DNA from: Chloroflexota bacterium
GTDB taxonomy: Bacteria > Chloroflexota > Anaerolineae > Aggregatilineales > Phototrophicaceae
Direction: 5' to 3'
DNA length: 63,956 nt
NCBI GenBank assembly: GCA_013388735.1
Contig: JACAES010000058.1
Span: forward strand, 1-63,956
Positions 46,890-58,029 of this stretch are shown piece after piece; position 1 is the first letter of the stretch, and each line of letters opens with the position of its first letter. Made by a program: the position numbers and the translations under genes. The notes beneath the pieces were generated by a model. That model saw only the letters and a program-made list of their open reading frames with translations, did not search any database and was not told the DNA's origin.

Positions 46890-47765
46890 ATGCATATCCG
46901 AAGGTTCTTCTGGATATTTACATGTGTTTTCGCGCTGGTGGCCGCTGCCGCTCCCATGCTAGCGTCGGATGTCATGGTGCGCGCTTACACGCAGACCAGA
47001 GTACGCAGCGGCCCCGGCACGACTTATTCGGTGATCGGTCATCTGTCGCCGGGCGTGGAGGTGACGGCCACCGGGCGCGCCGATACCAGCAACGAATGGC
47101 TGCGGATCACGTTCGAGAACGGTGAAGGCTGGGTGGCCGCGTCGGTAGTAACCATCGTCGGCGACCCCACCGAACTGCCGGTGGTTACGCCGTCCAGGCC
47201 CGTGACCACCGTCGGTAATACCGATGTGACCGCCACAGTGGGCGCGGAAGTGAACATCCGGCAGGAACCCGGCGCGTCGGCGCGCGTGGTTGGCGTCACC
47301 GGCGAATCCGGCGCGACGTTTGATGTCACGGGGCGCTCGGCGCTGCGTTATCCGCTGGCGTGTGGGGACAGCGGGCTGTCCGATCTTTCTGGCGGTGAGG
47401 TTGAAGAAAGCGGCCTGTGGCTGCAAATTGACTACAACGGGCATCCGGCCTGGGTGTCTTACGATTATGTCACCGTCAGCGGCGATGTCTGTTCGCTGGA
47501 CGAAATCACCGGCACGGCGCAAGATGCCGCGACGCCGGGCGTTTCGGTTGTGACGCTTAACAACACCAACCTGCGCGCCAGCAACTATGCAGAGGCGGAA
47601 ATCATCGCCGTTATCCCCTACAACGTCGTGCTGGAAGCAGAAGCGCGCAATGCGGACAGCAGCCGGATTCGCGTCACCTATGGCGATGAAACGGGCTGGA
47701 TTGCCGTCAGCCAGGTCAGCGTGCTTTCCGGCAGCCTTGACGCTTTACCGGTCGAAGAGGAATAG
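46890..47765 (+). CDS. secreted protein with three SH3b domains
   Basis: The 291-residue exported protein has a signal peptide (cleavage near MLAS-DV) and three bacterial SH3 repeats: residues about 29-90 (TRVRSGPGTTYSVIGHLSPGVEV), about 110-195 (VNIRQEPGASARVVGVTGE) and about 215-280 (TNLRASNYAEAEIIAVIPYN). SH3b domains bind peptidoglycan or peptides, so it probably acts at the cell wall. The ATG at 46890 has GAAAGG 9 bases upstream; the frame extends open to 46803 through the promoter, which is not coding. It is linked to the following secreted protein gene by 9 bp. Confidence 0.87.
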   Translation: MHIRRFFWIFTCVFALVAAAAPMLASDVMVRAYTQTRVRSGPGTTYSVIGHLSPGVEVTATGRADTSNEWLRITFENGEGWVAASVVTIVGDPTELPVVTPSRPVTTVGNTDVTATVGAEVNIRQEPGASARVVGVTGESGATFDVTGRSALRYPLACGDSGLSDLSGGEVEESGLWLQIDYNGHPAWVSYDYVTVSGDVCSLDEITGTAQDAATPGVSVVTLNNTNLRASNYAEAEIIAVIPYNVVLEAEARNADSSRIRVTYGDETGWIAVSQVSVLSGSLDALPVEEE

Positions 47766-47774
47766 GACGCGACG

Positions 47775-48728
47775 ATGAAAGCGTGGAAGTACCTCCTGGC
47801 AGCAGTCGTCTTCATGGTCGGTTGGGTGGGAACGGCAGCGGCGCAGAGCAGCGCCGATCCCGCTCTGCTGCAAATCGTCACCCAGGCGTTTGAGAAAACC
47901 CGCGCCAGCGCCAGCCTGCACATCGAGCGCCAGAGCATCATCGAAATCACCGGGGCGCAGCAGAGCCTCAGCCAGCAGGAAAGCGCCAGCTACGACGCGG
48001 CCCAGGGCGCCAAGGGTTGGAATCTGGCCGGGAAACAGACATCAACCTTCACCCTCCAGGACATCGAAATCGCCAGCACCATCGAGACGGTCATCCTGGA
48101 CGGCGTGGTTTATCTGCGTCTCACCGGGCAGCGGGGCGGTTTTCTGTCCGGCGCGAGACAGGATACCCAGAACGCGCCGTCCCAGCCGGAAGGCTGGTTT
48201 GAGGCGTCTCAGCTTTCAGCCGGGCAGGGCGCGCCGCCGGCAGGACGCAGCGGCATGGCTTCGGCGGATAATGCGCTGGGGATACTGCTGCTGCCGGTAA
48301 GCGCCGACAGCGCCCTGACGATCACGGAGCTGCCGACGGATACGATCAGCGGCCAGGCCATGCGTGTGTTCCAGGTGACGATTGATCCACAGGCCGCGAT
48401 TGAGGCCGGTTTCGGCGGGCTGATGATGAACGCGGGGTCGGGGCTGTCGGGACGCCAGTTTAATGCAGACCCGAACGTCGCCCCGCCGGATGTCACCCCC
48501 GGCGCTGAAGGCGCTTTGCAGGGCGTGCCGGCGATGCTGAACCCTGAAAACTTGCAGATCACTTTTGCTGCGTACATCGGCCAGGATGACGGCTACATAC
48601 ACCGGATATACAGCGTGGTTTCAACCCTGTCCGACGCCGCGCCGGGACAGGTCATCGCCACGAGCATCACCGATTTTTCGGCCTTCGACGCGCCGGTGAC
48701 CATCACCGCGCCGGAAATCGGTTCGTAA
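47775..48728 (+). CDS. secreted LppX/LolA-like protein
   Basis: The 317-residue protein has a signal peptide (VGTAAAQ). The sequence has alternating beta strands with amphipathic pattern (ASLHIERQSIIEITGAQQS, ETVILDGVVYLRLTG) and a late YIGQDDGYIHRIYSVV segment. This is reminiscent of LppX/LprG and LolA-type proteins that carry lipids, but the match is by fold pattern only. AGGA lies 7 bases before the ATG. It is the last gene of the region and is followed by a terminator hairpin. Confidence 0.6.
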   Translation: MKAWKYLLAAVVFMVGWVGTAAAQSSADPALLQIVTQAFEKTRASASLHIERQSIIEITGAQQSLSQQESASYDAAQGAKGWNLAGKQTSTFTLQDIEIASTIETVILDGVVYLRLTGQRGGFLSGARQDTQNAPSQPEGWFEASQLSAGQGAPPAGRSGMASADNALGILLLPVSADSALTITELPTDTISGQAMRVFQVTIDPQAAIEAGFGGLMMNAGSGLSGRQFNADPNVAPPDVTPGAEGALQGVPAMLNPENLQITFAAYIGQDDGYIHRIYSVVSTLSDAAPGQVIATSITDFSAFDAPVTITAPEIGS

Positions 48729-48752
48729 TCCCCCATTTTCCGCAGCGCGTTT

Positions 48753-48781
48753 GGGGCGGGCGTCACAGCCCGCCCCCCTTT
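48753..48781 (+). terminator. terminator of the SH3/LppX-like operon
   Basis: GGGGCGGGC (48753-48761) pairs perfectly with GCCCGCCCC (48768-48776) over a 6-base loop, followed by CCTTT. The stem is strong and the U-run short. A 15-bp near-direct repeat (TGCACAGYTAACCRC, twice) follows at 48781-48810. Confidence 0.65.
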
Positions 48782-48826
48782 GCACAGCTAACCACTGCAC
48801 AGTTAACCGCTTTGGACAGCGGCGCG

Positions 48827-50292
48827 TCACTCAGCCCATTCGGGAACAGGCCGGCAGCACAACACAAGCTGTTTGGCGGCACGCACTTCGTCCACGCGGG
48901 AAACCGGCGTGGTGTGCGGCGCGCTTTTCAGCAGGTCAGGGTTTTCGCGCGCTTCGGCGGCGATCTTTTTCATGGCGTCCACGAAGCCGTCGAGCGCCTG
49001 TTTATCCTCGGTTTCGGTCGGTTCGATCATGAGGGCTTCCGGGACGATGAGCGGGAAGTAGTTGGTGGGCGGGTGGATGCCGTAGTCCATCAGCCGCTTG
49101 GAGATGTCCAGGGCGTGAATATCCGGCGCGTCGCCAAAATGCCCTTCCAGCACGAATTCGTGGCCGCAGTAGCGATTGTACGGGATGTGGTAGGTGTCTT
49201 GCAGTTTGACGCGCAGATAGTTGGCGTTTAATACGGCGTAGCGCGTCACGTCTTTGATGCCCTCGTCGCCGTTGATGCGAATGTAGGTATAGGCGCGGAC
49301 GTGCATCCCGAAATTGCCATGAAACGCCTTCAGCCGACCGATGGATTTTTCCGGCATGTGCAGGCCATAAAGCGGTGGTTCGTCGTCCGTGCCGTCTTCA
49401 ACCTGGATGACAACCGGGCCGGGCAGATAAGGAACCAGTTTTTCGCCCACACCGACCGGCCCACTGCCGGGGCCACCGCCGCCGTGCGGGGTGCTGAACG
49501 TCTTGTGCAGGTTATAGTGCATCACATCGAAGCCGAGCTGGCCGGGTTTGACGACGCCCATCAGCGCGTTCATGTTCGCGCCGTCCATGTACATCAGGCC
49601 GCCGCAGTCATGCACGGTTTTGATGACTTCCAGGATGTGGCTCTCGAACAGCCCCAGCGTATTGGGGACGGTAATCATCATCCCGGCTACGGTGTCGTCA
49701 CAGGCGGCCTTAAGCGCCTGCAAATCCACGTCGCCATTTTCATCGGAGGGCAGTTCGACCACCGTAAAGCCGGCCATCGTAACGGTAGCAGGATTGGTGC
49801 CGTGCGCGCTGTTGGGAATGAGAATTTTGGTGCGCTGCGTGTCGCCCCGGTCGAGGTGATATTTGCGGATCATCAGGATGCCGGCAAATTCGCCCTGGGC
49901 GCCCGCTGCCGGTGCCAGGCTGACGGCCTTGAAGCCGGCGATTTCCGCCAGCCATGTCTGAAGCTGGAACATCAAAGCCAGTGCGCCCTGCGCGCCCTCG
50001 TCATCCTGCAAGGGATGAAGGTGGGCGAAGCCGGGCAGCCGCGCCATATCCTCATTGATCTTGGGGTTGTACTTCATGGTACACGACCCCAGCGGATAAA
50101 AGCCCTTATCAATGCTGTGGTTAAGCTGGCTGAGACGTACAAAATGGCGGATTACCTGCATTTCGCTGACTTCGGGCAGATCAAGTTCTTTGCGCAGCAG
50201 TTCGGCTGGCAGGGGTGTTTGCGGCACGTCCACGCCGGGCAGCGAAGCGCCGCAGCGCCCCGGCACGCTGATGTCGTAAATTAGGGGTTCGG

Positions 50293-50296
<4 letters not shown>
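48827..50296 (-). CDS. gcvPB: glycine dehydrogenase (decarboxylating) subunit 2
   Basis: The 489-residue PLP-containing subunit of the P-protein decarboxylates glycine and passes aminomethyl to GcvH. The PLP lysine is Lys265 in YNLHKTFSTPHGGGGPGSGP. FYPLGSCTMKYNPKIN and PNSAHGTNPAT are family signatures. It overlaps the end of gcvPA by 4 bases, so the two halves of the P-protein are made together. The operon also has gcvH; gcvT and lpd are elsewhere. Confidence 0.96.
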
Positions 50297-51642
<1,346 letters not shown>

Positions 51643-51686
51643 AGGTTAGACCTCAATCGCTCATATCACAGGGAGCGTTTCACAAA

Positions 51687-51729
51687 CCCCTCGGCCCCTT
51701 CTGGATTGGCGAGAAGGGGCGTTGAGGGG
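51687..51729. repeat. nested C/G palindrome between gcvH and gcvPA
   Basis: Outer arms CCCCTC (51687-51692) and GAGGGG (51724-51729) enclose inner arms CCCCTTCT (51695-51702) and AGAAGGGG (51712-51719). It is related to the unit at 44502-44527 and is probably a dispersed intergenic repeat that also forms an mRNA hairpin inside the gcv operon. Confidence 0.5.
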
Positions 51730-51742
51730 GAGCGCAGAACGA

Positions 51743-52138
51743 TTATTCGCGGCTGTCGCAGTAAGCAGCATAGGCCGCCGCGTCCATCAGGTCGGCGGCC
51801 TCGTCGGGGTCAGCGATCTCAAATTTAATCACCCAGCCCTTGCCGTAGGGGTCGCTGTTGATCAGTTCCGGCTCATCCTCCAGCGCCTGGTTGACCTCGG
51901 TGATTTTGCCGCTGATCGGGGCGTAAATATCCGATGCCGCTTTCACCGACTCGACCGCGCAGATGGCCGTGCCTTTTTTCAGCGTATCGCCTTTATCGGG
52001 CAGGTCTACATACACGAGGTCGTTGAGCTGGTTTTGCGCGTAATCGGTCAGGCCAATCGTGCCGATGCTGCCTTCAATCCGAAGCCATTCGTCGTTGCGC
52101 GTATATTTCAGATCTTCCGGTGTTTTCCAACTGCCCAT
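51743..52138 (-). CDS. gcvH: glycine cleavage system H protein
   Basis: The 131-residue lipoyl carrier shuttles the aminomethyl group between P, T and L proteins. The lipoylated Lys66 is in AVESVKAASDIYAPISG, and the family ending NSDPYGKGWVIKFEIADP is present. The start at the ATG 52138 has AAGGAG 6 bases upstream; the frame extension to 52186 lies in the riboswitch terminator region and is not coding. It is first of the gcvH-gcvPA-gcvPB operon under glycine riboswitch control. Confidence 0.95.
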   Translation of the reverse strand: MGSWKTPEDLKYTRNDEWLRIEGSIGTIGLTDYAQNQLNDLVYVDLPDKGDTLKKGTAICAVESVKAASDIYAPISGKITEVNQALEDEPELINSDPYGKGWVIKFEIADPDEAADLMDAAAYAAYCDSRE

Positions 52139-52173
52139 GTTGCTCTCCTTGTGGATCGTTAGTTGATAGAAAC

Positions 52174-52334
52174 AAAAAGAGCGCACCAGCCAATGCTGTG
52201 CGCTCTGTCAGGCATTACTGCTTCCAGAGTGAGCAGCCTGCAAATCCTTGAACCTGAGAGTTTCACCACCCGGCCAGCGATACCGGGCGGCTTGCCCCTT
52301 CGGCGTCTCAATGGCGAGAACTCTCTTTGCAGGC
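52174..52334 (-). ncRNA. glycine riboswitch, single aptamer with terminator
   Basis: On the minus strand, stem P1 is formed by 9 perfect pairs (GCCTGCAAA 52236-52244 with TTTGCAGGC 52326-52334). Inside lie the conserved glycine-aptamer elements CGCCGAAGGGGCAAGC and AAACTCTCAGG. A small hairpin (CTGCT/AGCAG, 52218-52236) follows, and then a terminator: GAGCGCAC (52179-52186) with GTGCGCTC (52198-52205) and a U-run. Only one aptamer is present. Bound glycine is expected to prevent termination and switch on the glycine cleavage genes. Confidence 0.9.
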
Positions 52335-52350
52335 CGTTCGATTTGTTTTT

Positions 52351-52379
52351 ATTTTAACCGGTTTGCCGGAGGATAGCAA
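52351..52379 (-). promoter_or_regulatory. promoter of the gcv operon
   Basis: The minus strand has TTGCTA (52374-52379), a 17-bp spacer and TAAAAT (52351-52356). This places the transcript start about 10 bases before the aptamer P1 stem. Confidence 0.65.
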
Positions 52380-52390
52380 CGCATACGGTC

Positions 52391-52813
52391 TTAAGCTTCG
52401 GCGGCTTGTTCCGGTTGGACGGGCAGCCAATTGTACAGTGCCTTGCGCGCGCTGTCGCTTAAGGACAGATTGAAGGCCAGATGGCCGGTCGCATCGGCGA
52501 CGAGCGTCGGGCGGATGAGCAGTATGCCGTCCGGTTGGAGGCCGAGCGCCAGAAAAGCCTGCCCGGTGCCGACCTGACGGGTGGTTTGCAGCCCTTCGAC
52601 CGGCTGCAAACGGGCCAGCACCCGCGTGAATTCCTCGAAGCGCGGGCGCAGCGCGATCTCCAGCGGGCCATAGCTGGCCGAGATAACCAGGTAGCTACCC
52701 TCACGGCGCATAGCTACGACCGGAGCCGTATCATCCTCCTGACCGCTTTCCAGGTAAATCACGCCGATTTCGGTGTTCACCCTGGCCTTGTTGAGTTGTT
52801 TGAAGTTTCTCAT
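52391..52813 (-). CDS. hypothetical protein, 140 residues
   Basis: The small soluble protein has mixed alpha/beta pattern. Residues about 14-60 are strand-rich (EIGVIYLESG, SYLVISASYGPLEIAL), and the C-terminal part reads LSLSDSARKALYNWLPVQPE. No domain was recognised. The ATG at 52813 follows a GGGGG stretch; a TTG at 52831 is the alternative. A TATACT -10 lies at 52856-52861 on the same strand, so it likely has its own promoter between the MurF-Alr gene and the gcv region. Confidence 0.55.
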   Translation of the reverse strand: MRNFKQLNKARVNTEIGVIYLESGQEDDTAPVVAMRREGSYLVISASYGPLEIALRPRFEEFTRVLARLQPVEGLQTTRQVGTGQAFLALGLQPDGILLIRPTLVADATGHLAFNLSLSDSARKALYNWLPVQPEQAAEA

Positions 52814-52906
52814 GGGTGCCCCCTGCTCCAAAGTTCACAAATTGGCTGACAGGCGAGTATAACACAAGAGCGCGATGTGAAAAGTAAAAAGTTGGGAACT
52901 GAAAGG

Positions 52907-52958
52907 TAAAAAAGCGAAATCGGAAACCAAGACCCAATAAGCCTGTCCCGATTTCGCT
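52907..52958 (-). terminator. terminator of the MurF-Alr gene
   Basis: On the minus strand an 11-bp perfect stem (CCGATTTCGCT 52948-52958 with AGCGAAATCGG 52913-52923, 24-base loop) is followed by a run of T. It lies 22 bp after the stop codon. Confidence 0.75.
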
Positions 52959-52980
52959 GCGATTTTACGGCCGGCGGCCT

Positions 52981-55536
52981 TCACCGTCGGGTCTGGATGC
53001 CCGTCAACACTTCGTAGCTGATGGTGTTCAGACGGCGGGCCAGGTCGTCGGCGGTGATGGTTTCCTCGCCCTGGGTGCCGATCAACACCACTTCGTCGCC
53101 AATCGAAACGTCGGGGATGTCCGTCACGTTGACCACGATTTTTTCCATACTCACGCGACCGATGATGGGCGCGCGCCGGCCATGAATCAGCACCTCGGCA
53201 TTGCTGCTCAGGCCGCGCCGGTAGCCGTCGGCGTAACCCACCGGCAGCATGGCGACACGCTCCTCGCCATGTGTAAGGTAGGTGTTGCCGTAACCGACCG
53301 GATGGCCGGAAGGCAGGGTTTTGACCTGGGCGACGACCGTCTTCCAGGATAGCACCGGGCGTATCCCGGCAGGCAGGGACAGCTTTTCGGCTGGTGACAG
53401 GCCGTACATCGCCAGGCCAACGCGTACCATATTAAAGTGATTATCCGGTGAGGCCAGCGTCCCGGCGGAGTTGGCGGCGTGGATATAGGCGAAGTTAAAA
53501 TCGGAGGCGCGCAGCGGCCTGAGCAGGTCTTTGAAGATTCGCACCTGACCGGCGGTGTAGTCGGGGTCACTGTCTGCCGACGAAAAATGGGTGTAAATGC
53601 CCTCGATCTCCAGGTTATCCAGGTTAATGAGATGGCGGAAGAACGGCAGCGTCTCGCTCGCCAGCACGCCCAGCCGTCCCATGCCCGTATCCACCTTGAC
53701 ATGCACATAGAGCTTGCCGCCGATTTCGCGCGCGGCGCGGTTGTACATGCGCGCCAGATTGAGATCGTAAAGCGTCAGCGTAATGCGCTGGCGCACTGCC
53801 TGGCGGACGAGGTGAATGGGCGTGTAACTCATCACTAGGATGGGCGCATCTATGCCGGCGTCGCGCAGTTCCATCGCCTCGTTCATGGAAGCCACTGCCA
53901 GATATTCCGCGCCGTTAAAGAGCGCCGTCCGGCTGACCGAAACCGCGCCGTGTCCGTAAGCGTCTGCCTTGACGACGGCCATAAGCGCTACCGTATCGCC
54001 GATGAAGGTCTTGAGGGCGCGCACGTTGCCGCCCAGCGCGTCCAGGTCTACCTCGATCCAGCTTGGGCGGGTGGGCTGCGCCAGCGCCAGCATCTCCTGG
54101 GTGGTCTGCTGACGCGGCAGGCCGGCACGCTCCTGCGCCTCGCGCATTAAAGCGCGCACGATCTGCTCCATCCGGGCGGATGCGCCGCCGGTGACGATGA
54201 TGATGTCGTTCTGGGATGGGGTGAACTGCTCCTTAAGGGCGACCACCGCATCCTGAATGCCGTAGGTCATACACACGCGCCGCCGTTCCATGCCTTTGTC
54301 GAGCGCGGCGCGCCCGGCATGAGCGGCGTCGCTGCCCTCGGTGATGATGAGGTCTGCGACTTCGGCGGCGCGCTGGCCGACCGACCGGTGGCCGTACTGG
54401 CTGTAAGAGCCAAGGTTGTCCATGTCGCCCAGAACCAGGACGACCCGGTGGCGTTCGTCCGCCGGGCGCTCACCGTTGACGGCCTGAATCCAGTTCAGCG
54501 CCGCCAGCGCCGACTGCGGGGTAGCAGTAAAGGTATCGTCTATCACCAGGCAGTCGTTGATGCCGATGTGCGGGCGCATCCGGCCCGGCAGCGCCTCCAT
54601 CTCGGTGAGGGCTTTAAGCGCATCGTCCATCGGCGCGTCATAATACAGGCCGACGGCCAGCCCGGCCAGCACAGCGTAGAGCTGGTGTTTGCCCAGCAGC
54701 GGAGTCCAGCGGCCTACGTAACGTTCGTTTTTGTAACGCAGGTCGAAGCCGGTTTTGGTCAGGCCGGCGACGATGTTGTAGGCCATCATGTCTGCGCCAA
54801 AACGTTCGATGCCGATGGTGGTGACGCGGGCGGACGTGAGACCGGCCATCTGGCGCACCAGCTCATCATCGTCGTTCAAAACCGCCAGGCCGCCGGCAGG
54901 CAGATGTTCGACCAGGATGCGCGTCTCGCGGGCAATTTCATCCAGGCTGGCGAACATATCGGTATGGGCGTGGCCGATGGTGGTGATAATGCCGACATCC
55001 GGCTGGATGGTCTGAACCATCTCCAGCATTTCGCCGGGGTAATTGGGGGACAGCTCCAGCACCACAAAGTCATGTTCTGATGACAGGTGCGCCAGTGAAA
55101 GCGGCAGGCTCAAACGCCCGGCATGGAGTCCGGCGCTGCTGCAAACCTGGTAGCGGGTCGCCAGCACGCGGCTGACAGCCTGCACCGTCACCGATTTGCC
55201 AGATGTGCCGGCGACGGCGATCACCTGGATGCCGGTTTTGTTCAGCACATAGCGCGTCCAGGCCACCAGCGCGGCTTCGGTATCCTTGACGATGATGACG
55301 GACAATCCCTGCGTGTCGAACGCCGGCGGGTTGGTACACAGGATGCCGATCACGCCGCCGTCTACGGCCTCGCGCATGTACTGGTGCGTATCCCCCCGGT
55401 CGGTCTTGAGGGCGACATAAAGCTGGCCTTCGGCGGCCAGCCGCGAATCGAGGCAGAAATCGGTGAAAATGTGCGCCGCAGGTTCGCCAAAAAGCTGACC
55501 GTTGGAGGCTTCGAGCAGGTCGTACAGGCTTATCAT
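52981..55536 (-). CDS. MurF-alanine racemase fusion
   Basis: The 851-residue cytoplasmic protein joins two cell-wall enzymes. Residues 1 to about 475 are MurF, which adds D-Ala-D-Ala to UDP-MurNAc-tripeptide: P-loop VAGTSGKS (110-115 region), ITTIGHAHTDMF and VIDDTFTATPQS. Residues about 490-851 are alanine racemase: the PLP Lys523 is in VVKADAYGHG, and the second-subunit base region is HPVGYGNTY with LPVGYADGYRRG. The fused enzymes make and use D-alanine in one chain. A similar fusion is known in Bacteroidetes. No D-Ala-D-Ala ligase is in the window. tgt is divergent. Confidence 0.94.
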   Translation of the reverse strand: MISLYDLLEASNGQLFGEPAAHIFTDFCLDSRLAAEGQLYVALKTDRGDTHQYMREAVDGGVIGILCTNPPAFDTQGLSVIIVKDTEAALVAWTRYVLNKTGIQVIAVAGTSGKSVTVQAVSRVLATRYQVCSSAGLHAGRLSLPLSLAHLSSEHDFVVLELSPNYPGEMLEMVQTIQPDVGIITTIGHAHTDMFASLDEIARETRILVEHLPAGGLAVLNDDDELVRQMAGLTSARVTTIGIERFGADMMAYNIVAGLTKTGFDLRYKNERYVGRWTPLLGKHQLYAVLAGLAVGLYYDAPMDDALKALTEMEALPGRMRPHIGINDCLVIDDTFTATPQSALAALNWIQAVNGERPADERHRVVLVLGDMDNLGSYSQYGHRSVGQRAAEVADLIITEGSDAAHAGRAALDKGMERRRVCMTYGIQDAVVALKEQFTPSQNDIIIVTGGASARMEQIVRALMREAQERAGLPRQQTTQEMLALAQPTRPSWIEVDLDALGGNVRALKTFIGDTVALMAVVKADAYGHGAVSVSRTALFNGAEYLAVASMNEAMELRDAGIDAPILVMSYTPIHLVRQAVRQRITLTLYDLNLARMYNRAAREIGGKLYVHVKVDTGMGRLGVLASETLPFFRHLINLDNLEIEGIYTHFSSADSDPDYTAGQVRIFKDLLRPLRASDFNFAYIHAANSAGTLASPDNHFNMVRVGLAMYGLSPAEKLSLPAGIRPVLSWKTVVAQVKTLPSGHPVGYGNTYLTHGEERVAMLPVGYADGYRRGLSSNAEVLIHGRRAPIIGRVSMEKIVVNVTDIPDVSIGDEVVLIGTQGEETITADDLARRLNTISYEVLTGIQTRR

Positions 55537-55538
55537 GA

Positions 55539-56732
<1,194 letters not shown>

Positions 56733-56824
56733 CCCAAAGGATACCACGCTCTTGACTCTGCGCTCATCTGTTTTTCTCCACGAACCTGATTTGACGGCGC
56801 TCGATCATCGAGTGTGAATCTAAG

Positions 56825-57634
56825 ATGCGGCGGACTAAGCGCGCTCTGGCGATTCTGGCACTGACCCTGGCGAGCTGCGGCCCGCAGTTGGTGCCTGCCT
56901 CGACGCCGACCTCCGGCGCGGTGACGCTGCGCATTTACGCGGCCAGTGCCGCCTTCCCGCTGCTGAACGACCTGACGCACTACTACAGCCGCGCGAATCC
57001 GACCGTTACCTTCGACATCGAAACCGGCAATTACCAGATGGTGCTGGAACGGGTGATGAAAGGGGATACGCCGTTTTTGCTGACCAACCATCTCGGCTCG
57101 GAAAGCCTGTGGGCTGCGCCGCTTGGACAGGACGGAATCGCCGTGATCGTGCATCCGGCCAACCCGGTTCCCGGCCTGACGACCGAAGAACTGCGACGTA
57201 TCTATCAGGGACACGTGGGGAACTGGCAGGATGTCGGCGGCCTGGATATGGATATCGTCGTCGTCAGCCGGGAGGACGGCTCCGGCACGCGGGCGGAGTT
57301 CGAGCGGCTGGTGATGGGCGCGCGTCGGACGACTCGTTCGGCACAGATCGCCCCTTCCAGCGCGGCGATGGTCGCCAGCGTGGCGCGCCAGCCCGGCGGC
57401 ATCGGTTATGTCTCGATGAGTTACGTCGGCGAACTGGTGCGGACGATTCCGGTAGACGGCGTGCAGCTTACGCCGGATACGGTCTACGGCAATATTTACC
57501 CGCTGCGCTCGACGCTGTATGTCGTGGGGCTGGCAGAACCGCACAATGACTACCTGGACTTCATCGCCTGGATACAGAGTCGGGAAGGGCAGATGGTGGT
57601 GGCGCAGCATTATGCGCCGCTGCTGCGGCCATAA
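56825..57634 (+). CDS. PstS-like phosphate-binding lipoprotein
   Basis: The 269-residue protein has a lipoprotein signal (LALTLASC, Cys at about 19) and a PBP-like type 2 domain of the phosphate-binding family. LTTEELRRIYQGHVGNWQDVGG and VVVSREDGSGTRAEFERLV are signature segments, the latter holding the phosphate-binding Ser/Gly/Thr/Arg. The last part contains GIGYVSMSYVG. No pstCAB follows, so it is an orphan receptor; the ligand could be phosphate or another oxyanion. Confidence 0.86.
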   Translation: MRRTKRALAILALTLASCGPQLVPASTPTSGAVTLRIYAASAAFPLLNDLTHYYSRANPTVTFDIETGNYQMVLERVMKGDTPFLLTNHLGSESLWAAPLGQDGIAVIVHPANPVPGLTTEELRRIYQGHVGNWQDVGGLDMDIVVVSREDGSGTRAEFERLVMGARRTTRSAQIAPSSAAMVASVARQPGGIGYVSMSYVGELVRTIPVDGVQLTPDTVYGNIYPLRSTLYVVGLAEPHNDYLDFIAWIQSREGQMVVAQHYAPLLRP

Positions 57635-57640
57635 CACCGC

Positions 57641-58015
57641 TCAGGCGGCAAAACTAAGCAGCATGGCGTACAGCAGGGTAATCACCAGCAGCCACATAGC
57701 CGCCAGCGACAGATCACGGTAAAAACGCAGGCGCGCACGCCGTTTTTCCAGCAGCATTTCCGGCCCGCGAATGCGATACAGCGCCCCGGCGGCTTCGCTG
57801 TTACCGGGGTTGACCCGCAGCACGTTATCCAGACAGATCGAACTCTGATCGAGCGAGTCGACCGCGACGCTCATCCACAGCCAGGCGGCCTCAAAATTGT
57901 TGTCTTCCTGGATAAGCTGACGCAGCAGGTGGCGTGCCTCGTCCCGGCGTTCCTGTTTGACCAGATCAATCGCGTCTATCAGGCGGTCAATACGCTCGGC
58001 CCGCGAATCACTCAT
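57641..58015 (-). CDS. small TPR-like membrane protein
   Basis: The 124-residue protein has helical repeat sequence at about 5-75 (IDLVKQERRDEARHLLRQLIQEDNNFEAAWLWMSVAVDSLDQS), similar to a pair of TPR-like hairpins. A single C-terminal membrane helix (LAAMWLLVITLLYAMLLSF) follows. The ATG at 58015 is chosen; a GTG at 58027 is possible. It starts 15 bp after the PIG-L gene and is probably cotranscribed. Function is unknown. Confidence 0.6.
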   Translation of the reverse strand: MSDSRAERIDRLIDAIDLVKQERRDEARHLLRQLIQEDNNFEAAWLWMSVAVDSLDQSSICLDNVLRVNPGNSEAAGALYRIRGPEMLLEKRRARLRFYRDLSLAAMWLLVITLLYAMLLSFAA

Positions 58016-58029
58016 GCGGCAACTCACTC

